Shown here: piece after piece, positions 1 to 8,500 of the stretch
Position numbering within the stretch: the stretch's first letter is position 1
How the letters are laid out: every line of letters begins with the position of its first letter
Assembly (NCBI GenBank): GCA_964510065.1
Contig: CAZEAC010000108.1
Location: 1-13,967 of the forward strand
Reading direction: 5' to 3'
Source: CAZEAC01 sp964510065
Lineage (GTDB): Bacteria > Bdellovibrionota_C > UBA2361 > CAIXSY01
DNA length: 13,967 nucleotides
Made by a program: the position numbers and the translations under genes
The notes under the pieces: model-generated
Told to the model about the DNA's origin: nothing
Database searches by the model: none
Seen by the model: only the letters and a program-made list of their open reading frames with translations

Positions 1-2
1 CT

Positions 3-2339
3 ACTTTAACTGTTACCTCGCCACCTCCTGCTCCTACTATCTCCACTCAGCCGGCAAACCGGACCGTCAACCTTGGATCAACCGCTCAATTTAGCGTTGT
101 TGCTTCGGGTTCGGGAACACTCTCTTATCAGTGGAGAAAAAATGGTACCAACATCACTGGTGCTACCGCAGCGAGCTATACCACTCCTGCTACCGTAGCT
201 ACTGATAACGGTGCGCTATTCAGTGTGGTTGTCACCAACACTGTGGGAACTCTTAGCAGCACTGCTACTTCGGGCAACGCGACACTTACTGTCAATGGTG
301 CGCCACCTGTACCAACTATTAGTAACTTTACCTCAAACCCAGCCGGATTTAAGGTTACCGCCGGGAGCCCGATTACCTTCAACGTGACTGCGTCTGGACA
401 GGGCCCACTTAACTATAAGTTTGACAAGATCCTGAACGGCCAAACCACGCCTATCGCGGCTTACAGCACTACGGCCTCGGCAAGCATAACTGCACTTGCG
501 ACAGACCATAACGCCATAATTCGTGTCACCGTGAGAAGCGGTACTGATGATACCTTGACCGCCACACAGGAGAGCACACTCAGCGTTGACGCATTGCCGG
601 TTATTACCGCGATTACGGCAAAGATTGCTGGAACGACCACGGCGCTTACGTTACCACCTACGGTAAACCCGGGTCAGTCAATTGAGTTTAGCGCAGTGGC
701 AACTGGCACCGAGCCACTTACCTTCGAGTGGCGTAGAAATGGCGTAGCGCAACCAGCGCCAGTCAATCCGCGCGTGTTTACGACAGAGGCGCTAACCGCC
801 GCTGACGATGGCGTTAAGTACGCACTTCGGCTCTCGAACAGTCTTGGCGAAGCGCTACAAGAAATTATCGTGACCGTGCGTAAGACCCCAATAATTACCA
901 CACAGCCTGCAGCGCAGTCAGTTGCTGAACCAAATCGCGCCACCTTTAGCGTGGTTGCTGAGAACGCGCTGCGTTACCAATGGAAGAGAAACGGCACAGC
1001 GATAGCTGGCGCGACGGCCGCGAGCTACACCACGCCGGCAACTACGCGAGCGGCAGATGACAATGCTATGTTCTCAGTTGACGTAATTAACGATGCGGGA
1101 ACAACTGCTTCCTCCGCAGCTCGCCTTACCGTAGGCACTGCCCTTGACGGAGACGCTGACACTATTCCGGATTACAAAGATAACTGTCCGACGAAAGCGA
1201 ATACCAACCAGGCCGATATCGACAATGACGGCGTGGGTGATGCGTGTGACAACTGTCCGAACAAGTCGAACTCAGATCAGGCCGACAGCGACAAAAACGG
1301 CGTAGGCGATGTTTGCGAAGACGACGATATGAACTGCGCTCCCGCTGGAGCTCGCGCTTCGCTGATCCCAGTAGTACGGAACGGTGAGCTTTCGATTATA
1401 GACCCAGCTTCTATAGCCGATGGTGCGCTCGCCGAAGAGCATAAGCTATTTGCTTTCGAAGGCGATGCACAGGTAATAGTCGGCGATTTCGGCGCGACCG
1501 CACCAGAGGCGCGAATCGATGCAGTTCTGGGAGAACTCGATGTGGCACTTGTTTCGTCGGATACCCGAGGTTTGAGCTGGGACGTGCTCGATCGCGATGG
1601 TAACGCTATACGCAGTATCGGCTTCGGTCGAAAAAACGCTACGGCGATGACCTGTAAATTTGATAACGATGGCACCGCGGATCTGGTTACAATCTTCGCC
1701 AATAAGCTTGCGGTCGTTCGCTCTTCGGACGGCAAAAAATATAATACCTCACTCAAGCCACTAGGACAGGTTCTTGGCGTAAAATGCGATGACCTTACCA
1801 ATGACGGTATTGACGAAATCATCGTACACCACCGATCGACAATTAAAACGCCAAAACGTACTAAGATTAAGACTGAAGTATCAGTGATAAGCATCAGCGA
1901 GGGCAAGTTCGTGAGCCGAACTAACCTCGGCGACATTGGCGAAAAAATGGTGATTATCGACATAGATCGGGACGGAGATCTTGACTTCTGCGGCGTGAAA
2001 AACAAAAAACCAGCATGGAAGGGCGCAGATATATCGTGCGGTAAGTCTTCACCCACCAAGTTTAATGTCCCATTCGCGGTGGTTGATATCGTGGCCGGAA
2101 ACTACATTAAAGATTCAACAGGGAAATTCGGTCTAGGTTTCGCGGCGCTTGCTGGCAAAGGCGATGTGTACTCGATTGGGCTCGATGGAACTACCAAGCT
2201 AATTAGTAAGAGCCAGCGCAGCCTTGATGCCGCTTCAGGAGCGAACGCGTTCTCAAAGAAGGATAACAAGACCAAAACGAGCTCCGATGTACCAGAAGAG
2301 AAGCCGAGTTCCTCAATTCGCTTCGCCGGCTGCCGGTAA
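3..2339 (+). CDS. Ig-like / thrombospondin type 3 / FG-GAP surface protein, 5' end missing
   Basis: The frame is open from the first complete codon (position 3) to TAA at 2337-2339, giving 778 residues with the N-terminus outside the window. Residue 1 is that first codon. Internal ATG/GTG codons are not starts, because domain-like sequence continues upstream of them. Residues 1-4 end one Ig-like domain. Four more follow at about 11-97, 98-196, 197-292 and 293-380. The second and fifth carry the strand-C motif YQW(R/K)(K/R)NG and FSVxVxN near strand F, and the fourth has FEWRRNG. They lack the canonical cysteine pair, as is usual for bacterial Ig-like domains. Residues 382-442 form thrombospondin type 3 calcium-binding repeats (DNCP, DNDGVGDACDNCPN, GVGDVC). 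Residues 443-750 resemble an FG-GAP/VCBS-type beta-propeller, with Asp-rich loops at 554-560, 596-604 and 653-661. The Lys/Ser-rich tail ends in RFAGCR. Likely role (inference): a secreted or outer-surface, Ca-stabilised adhesion or structural protein. The ligand and anchoring mode are unknown. Confidence 0.9.
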   Translation, partial: TLTVTSPPPAPTISTQPANRTVNLGSTAQFSVVASGSGTLSYQWRKNGTNITGATAASYTTPATVATDNGALFSVVVTNTVGTLSSTATSGNATLTVNGAPPVPTISNFTSNPAGFKVTAGSPITFNVTASGQGPLNYKFDKILNGQTTPIAAYSTTASASITALATDHNAIIRVTVRSGTDDTLTATQESTLSVDALPVITAITAKIAGTTTALTLPPTVNPGQSIEFSAVATGTEPLTFEWRRNGVAQPAPVNPRVFTTEALTAADDGVKYALRLSNSLGEALQEIIVTVRKTPIITTQPAAQSVAEPNRATFSVVAENALRYQWKRNGTAIAGATAASYTTPATTRAADDNAMFSVDVINDAGTTASSAARLTVGTALDGDADTIPDYKDNCPTKANTNQADIDNDGVGDACDNCPNKSNSDQADSDKNGVGDVCEDDDMNCAPAGARASLIPVVRNGELSIIDPASIADGALAEEHKLFAFEGDAQVIVGDFGATAPEARIDAVLGELDVALVSSDTRGLSWDVLDRDGNAIRSIGFGRKNATAMTCKFDNDGTADLVTIFANKLAVVRSSDGKKYNTSLKPLGQVLGVKCDDLTNDGIDEIIVHHRSTIKTPKRTKIKTEVSVISISEGKFVSRTNLGDIGEKMVIIDIDRDGDLDFCGVKNKKPAWKGADISCGKSSPTKFNVPFAVVDIVAGNYIKDSTGKFGLGFAALAGKGDVYSIGLDGTTKLISKSQRSLDAASGANAFSKKDNKTKTSSDVPEEKPSSSIRFAGCR
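126..293 (+). repeat. Duplicated Ig-domain segment, copy 1 (copy 2 at 975-1133)
   Basis: Residues 42-97 of the surface protein and residues 325-377 (bases 975-1133) encode nearly the same segment. Both read YQW, two basic residues, NGT, then GATAASYTTPAT, followed by a DN-containing turn and FSVxVxN. The two Ig-like domains between them are much more divergent. Many matching residues use different codons (for example TAT CAG against TAC CAA), so the copies are not a recent exact duplication. Confidence 0.7.
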
Positions 2340-2442
2340 GCGGGGTAGACCAGCGTTACGGGCTCTTCGCCGCAAGCACGGTGTAAGAAAGTAAGAATTA
2401 CTGTAATTATTCATTAAGAGTGCGTAGCTTCTCCCCCACCTC

Positions 2443-2510
2443 ACTCTGTGACCTTTGTGTCTCTGTGGTTTTCTAATATTTAAACCACAGAGACACAAAG
2501 GTCACAGAGT
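2443..2510. repeat. Perfect 29-bp inverted repeat (CACAGAGACACAAAGG type)
   Basis: Bases 2443-2471 are the exact reverse complement of 2482-2510, with a 10-base AT-rich loop at 2472-2481. The arm contains CCACAGAGACACAAAGG. This matches, from memory, a CCACAGAGACACAGAGG-type palindromic sequence scattered between genes in many unrelated environmental bacteria. It sits between the surface protein (ends 2339) and the glucan synthase (starts 2575) and could form a very strong RNA hairpin or DNA cruciform. No T-run follows the stem on either strand, so an ordinary intrinsic terminator is not supported, although the hairpin might still block read-through or protect mRNA ends. The rest of the 235-base gap shows no other convincing feature. 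Confidence 0.9.
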
Positions 2511-2574
2511 TAGTTATTAAAAACTCTGCTAACTCTTCGCTCTTCCCCAGCTTTCATGGTATACCTGCGCCTTA

Positions 2575-5500
2575 ATGCCCGAGATTCTTAGCCCATCGAT
2601 TTTGGCGCTGGTCACTCCGACCTTCTCTCCACTCGACCCTGCGTTGGCTCCATTTAGAGACGAAATTCTGACCTCTGACGGGCTTAAGGAGCATGCGCGC
2701 GCTCTCGCTACTGGCCATAAAGTTGCAATCAATAGGTTGGGCGGCCGACTGCTACAAAAAAGTCTTAAGCAGAACCGAAGCCTTCTCGAATACGCGTATT
2801 TCCTCTTCGCCAAAGCAGCTGCGGATAAGGAGTCGATACCGCTCGGTGTTGATTGGCTACTCGACAATTTCCACGCCATTGAAGAGCACATGACCGATAT
2901 GCGCAGGCACTTTCCGGCGAGTTACTGCAACGCGCTACCGAAGCTGCTCAGCGGATCACTAAATGGCTATCCGCGAGTGTACCAACTCGCGGTCGAACTT
3001 CTCGCGCACACCGACTCACTCTTAAAACGAGATCTCATTTCGACGTTTGTAGGAGCCTACCAGGAGATTCAATCACTCAGTATCGGCGAACTTTGGGCGA
3101 TGCCGATTATGTTTCGCGCCGCCTTAATCGAGAATCTTACGCGAATTACCCTCTCAATGCAGCGCGCCCATGAACTTCGCCGCGACGCCGACAAACTTTG
3201 TGATGAGCTACTGAGCGATGAACAGGCTCAGGGCACCGATCTTCTGCTTAAGGTTGCGCGCTGCTTCGAGCTCAACAGTGGACTTCTTAAAACTGCCGGA
3301 ATTCACGTCATGAAACGTCTGGGCGATCGCGGCCCCAAAGCCGCGCTTGCACTGCGTTGGCTCGAAGAAAGGATGCATGAACAGGGGCTCGTTGCCGAAG
3401 ATATTGCCCGCACTCAGCACCAGACTCAGGCCGCCAATCAGCTTTCTATTGGAAATACCGTTTCTTCTTTGAAACTTATCGGCCAAATACATTGGCGCGA
3501 CTGGTTCGAGCAGATTTCTCTTTTAGAGCCGATTCTACGATCCGATCCAGCAGGAGCATATGCCGAATCGGACTTCTTTACCCGCGATCGGTACCGCGCG
3601 CGAATTGAAACGATGGCTCGACGCTCGAGGCTTACTGAGCTGGAGGTTGGGCGCAGACTTATTACCTTCGCGACTCGCCCCGATGTAGAAGCGCAAGCAC
3701 AAGAGGATTCTGAGCTGCATCGCAAAAAACATATTGGCTATTACTTGATTGATCAGGGAAGCGAGAAATTCGAGCGATCGCTTGAGGGTTCTCCACCGCT
3801 GCATCTTCGAATCCGCCGTGTAGTGAAGCGCTACGCCACTGCCATCTACCTCGGTTTAGTAATCACTCTTGTTGTCTGCGTACTTCTTCCCGTAGCGCAC
3901 CTGCTTATCACGCGAGTTGCCAGTTCGTTTTCGCTGGCGTTGCTCGTATGCCTGCTCGTAATTCCAACATCGGAATTAGCGCTCAATCTCGTACAGTGGG
4001 CATTCAGCCATGTGATGAATCCAAAGCGGCTCCCCAAATTGGATTTCTCCAAGGGCATACCCGATAACTGCCGCACAGCAGTCACCATCCACGCGATATT
4101 CAGCAGCACCTCGGCCATTGAGAAAGTAGTTGAAGGGCTTGAAGTGCGTTTTCTTGCAAATGACGATCCGAATCTCCATATCGGACTACTCGCCGACCTG
4201 CATGACGCCGATCATGAAGACCTTCCAACTGATTCTGCCCTCGTGACATTTGCCGAGAATAAGATTCGCGGACTCAATGAGAAATACTGCGCTGACGGCG
4301 CGCAGCGTTTCTTTCTAATGTTTCGCAAGCGCCTATTCAACCCAAGCCAGAACAAATTCATGGCGTGGGAAAGAAAGCGCGGGAAGATCTGTGAATTCAA
4401 TCGTTTTGTGCGAGGCGATACATCGACGACGCTTAAACTTTGCGTCGGCGATCGCGAATTTTTACAGTCAATCCGCTTCGTAATTACTCTTGATATTGAT
4501 TCGCAACTTCCTCGTGAATCGGCGACAAAATTAGTCGGTGCGCTTGCGCATCCTCTTAATCGACCAATATTCAACACGGCTAGCAATACCGTGACACAGG
4601 GCTACGCGATTATTCAGCCGCGAATTGGACCTACGGTTTCAAGCGCGCATATGTCACGGTTCTCCGAGCTCTTTTCCGGACACCCTGGTCTTGATCCGTA
4701 CACTCAAGCGGTTTCCGATATTTACCAAGATCTTTTTGGCGAAGGTTCATTTGTCGGAAAGGCAATTTACGATGTCGACGCCTTTTCTCGCGCGCTAAAA
4801 GAACGGGTTCCTGAGAATAGCCTTCTTAGCCATGACCTCTTCGAAGGCCTGTTTGCCCGTGTCGGGCTTGCTACCGACATAGAGCTCCTCGATGATTTTC
4901 CGGCGAAATATCTGGCGCACGCCCGTCGCCAACACCGTTGGGTCCGTGGCGATTGGCAGCTTGTTCCCTGGCTCCAGCCATTTATTCGCTCAAAAAGCGG
5001 CGCATTCGGAAAGAACCCGCTCTCTCTGATTGAAATTTGGAAGATAGCTGATAATCTTCGCCGAAGCCTGGTCGCTCCCTGCTCGCTTGCATTTCTTATA
5101 ACAAGCTGGGTTGTCATTCCAAGCTTGGCTTGGCTTGCCTCCGCGCTTGTCCTCTTGGTAATTGCGTTCCCGCTCTACGCCCGTCTGGCCAATGCCCTTG
5201 TGACATCACCCCTTGGCCTCTCGCTTCGAGGGTATCTGCGAAGCATTTATCGTGATGCGCTGCAGCTCACTCAGCAATCACTACTGGTGGCGAGTTTTTT
5301 ACCGCACCAGGCCTGGCTCGTACTACACGCTATCGCAGTAACATTATTCCGCGTGACGATCTCGCGCAGAAATCTGCTTGAGTGGGAAACTGCGTATCAT
5401 TCAGACCACAAAGTGCAAAAGCAGGGACTTGGCGGAACATTCACCGCAATGTGGATGACTTCAGGAACTGCTTTCGCCGTTGCCCTGATACTGGCTGCGC

Positions 5501-8500
5501 TGGCACCCTCGGCGATCCCAGCCGCCCTCCCTTTCCTCGGACTTTGGCTGTTTGCGCCAGTTATCGCCTACCGTTGCAGCGAACCTTCTCGCAAAGGGGT
5601 GATTAGTGTGGAGCGGGAAGAGGAGCGCTACCTTCGCGTCCTTGCTCATGACACCTGGCGCTTCTTCGATGAGATGATGACGTCCGAGCATAATTATCTA
5701 ATGCCCGACAATCTTCAGCTTGTCCCCGAACGAGTAGTAGCCGATCGCACTTCGCCCACAAACATCGCCCTTTCGCTGCTCAGCGTAGCGGCAGCATACG
5801 ATTTGGGGTTTATCCCAACTCCGGGAGTGGTTCGCCGAATCGAGCGAGTCGTTGATTCGCTGATGAAGCTTGAACGGTATCGCGGACATTTTCTTAATTG
5901 GTATCAGACCACCGGGCTTCGCTCACTTGCTCCACGATACATTTCAACAGTCGACAGCGGAAATTTTGTCGGGCACCTAATGACACTCGACACGACTCTG
6001 CTAGAGTATCTTTCGTCCCCCATTTACAAGCGGGAGATCTGCAGCCATCTCGCGCGATCCCTGACCGCGCTTGTCGAGGGTGAGGACGCAGCACTGCCAG
6101 GAACTAACCTTAAGACCGAAATCGAGCTATTTACTTCCGCCAGCGTCGATCTCGGCAGTCTTTGTCTACTCCAGCGCGCCGCAAGTGCACTTCTACGGCA
6201 CTACTTCGCCGACAAAGAAGTTCCGCATTCACTGCGCGCGATAAAAAGCGAACTTCAAGAACTCGCCGATCTCGAGCCACTCATTGGCTGGGTTGAAGGC
6301 GTGCAGAAGATAATGCAAATGCTTGATGTGACCGACGCCGTGCGTTCACAGGTGCACGCGGCATTTTCGACTGCGCCCTCACTTCTTTCGTTACAAACGC
6401 TTCTTAAAGATCTGTTGGATATAATTGCCGCCGATCCGGCACATCCGATTGGCGCCACCAAAGAATTGCTCCGCGCTGCCGCTGAAAAAATCGATACAAT
6501 CGTGGTCGGCGCACGGAAGCTTCGCAGCACGTTTCAGAAAATAGTTCTGGAAACAGACTTTCGGTTTCTTTACGACGAAGACCGGCGACTTTTCGTCATT
6601 GGGTACAATCTCGACAACGCGCAAAGCGACAATGCTACTTACGATCTCCTCGCTTCTGAGGCGCGCCTCGGAAGTCTCGTTGCAATCGCGCTCGGCCAAG
6701 TTCCGCAGCGGCATTGGTTTGCACTGGGCCGTCAGCTTGCCGACTCTCTCGGCGGTAAAGCGCTGGTGTCATGGAGCGGCACGATGTTCGAATACCTGAT
6801 GCCGATACTTGTTACCAAAAGCTATCCGGACACTCTGCTTGATGAAACCTATCGTGCTGTACTCAAGGCCCAGCGCCAGTACGGCAAGCTTCGTGGCGTG
6901 CCCTGGGGGCTCTCTGAATCAGGCTATAGCGGTGTAGATTTTCACAAAACCTATCAGTATCGGGCCTTTGGTGTGCCGGGCCTAGGCCTTAAACGCGGGC
7001 TTGTTGAGGATCTCGTCATATCCCCCTACTCCACAATGTTAGCGCTGCCGCTCGATCCGCGGCTCTGCATTAAAAATCTTCGTAATCTTGAACGCGAAGG
7101 GGCACGCGGCGATTACGGATTCTTCGAGGCGATCGATTACACCGTTGAGCGGCTCGGAAGTGAGAAGAAACATATCGTTCAATCGCTCTTCGCACACCAT
7201 CAGGGCATGGGGCTTCTTTCGATTGTCAACCTGCTCTACTCCGGCATATTCCAGGAACGTTTTCACCGCGATCCGCGAATTAAAGCCACCGAGCTACTCT
7301 TACAAGAGCGCTTCCCTGACAGAATTCCAGCCATCGTTCCTCATCAGACTGAACTAACTTTCGGCATCGAAACTCTTGACGAGGAAGCTGGACTCATCGC
7401 GCAGATTTACACGACTCCACATACAGCATTCCCGCGCACCGCACTTATCTCAAATCGATCCTACTCAGTGATGGTCGATAATACCGGAGCAGGCTGGTCA
7501 TTCTTCGACCGCGAAATTTCGCTTACACGTTGGCGAGAAGATCCCGTAGTCAACAGCTATGGAAGTTACATTTTCGTGCGTGACCGCGACACAGGGCATC
7601 TTTGGTCTACGGCATATCAGCCGACGCGTATCGAACCGGAGCATTACGAAGCCATATTCAAGCCCGACAAGTTGGAGTTTAGGCGGCGCGATTTTGGAAT
7701 CTCGTTACACACTGAAATCACTGTTTCGGCGGAGGATAATGTCGAGATTCGACGAGTCACGCTTACGAACTTAAGCGACACAGTTCGCACGCTCGATCTT
7801 ACAAGTTACGCCGAAGTCGCACTTACCCCTACTCGTGCCGACACCGCTCATCCAGCATTTTCAAAGATGTTCGTCGAGTCCGAGTTTATCTCCGACTTTG
7901 ACGCGCTGCTTTTCTCGCGACGCCCGCGCTCGATTCACGAGCCACGGCTTTATCTTCTGCACAGCGTGGTACTTAAAGTAACCTGGGGCAAGACCGAGTT
8001 CGAAAGCTCACGCGAGCAGTTTCTTGGACGTGGTCGCGACATCCACAATCCACGCGCATTCGATGTAAATCAACCACTCAGCGGTTCGGTCGGACCGGTA
8101 CTTGATCCAATCATGTCACTTCGCACCAAGATCGAAATTGAGCCGCGAAGCTCGCAAACCGTGGTCTTTGTCACCGCCACCGGAAATGACCGAGAAAGCG
8201 TGCTTCATCTTGGGAAAAAGTATCAGGAGATCTACTCCGTAACTCGCGCATTCGAGATGGCGTTAAGTCAGAGCAATGTGGAGATGCGCCAAGATGGTGT
8301 AACGCCTGGCCAGATCCATGCCTTTCAGTATTTAGCCAACGCACTCTTCTTTAACGTGCGTGAAGTGCGCGCGGCGCCTTCTTTCATCGTTCGTAACCGA
8401 TTAACCCAGTCGGGACTATGGCGTTTGGGAATATCGGGAGATCTGCCGATTGTTCTGGTAACGGTGTCCGACCCCGAGCAGATTAAGGCAATCCGCGAGC

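Noticed and set aside
1146..1330. Short direct repeats suggesting a CRISPR or tandem DNA repeat
   Set aside because: They are the codons of the thrombospondin type 3 units. The repetition is at the protein level and there are no spacer-like units.
1277..2059. 260-residue open frame on the - strand opposite the surface protein
   Set aside because: It is antisense to well-recognised TSP3 and FG-GAP-like sequence, is Ser/Arg/Pro-rich in the manner of shadow frames, and matches no family.
2313..2498. 61-residue - strand frame reading MCLCGLNIRKPQRHKGHR
   Set aside because: Its start is the translation of the CACAGAGACACA palindrome, a common source of spurious ORFs, and the rest overlaps the end of the surface protein gene.
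2443..2510. Intrinsic terminator for the surface protein gene
   Set aside because: The stem is long and perfect but no T-run follows it on either strand. It is recorded as a repeat instead.
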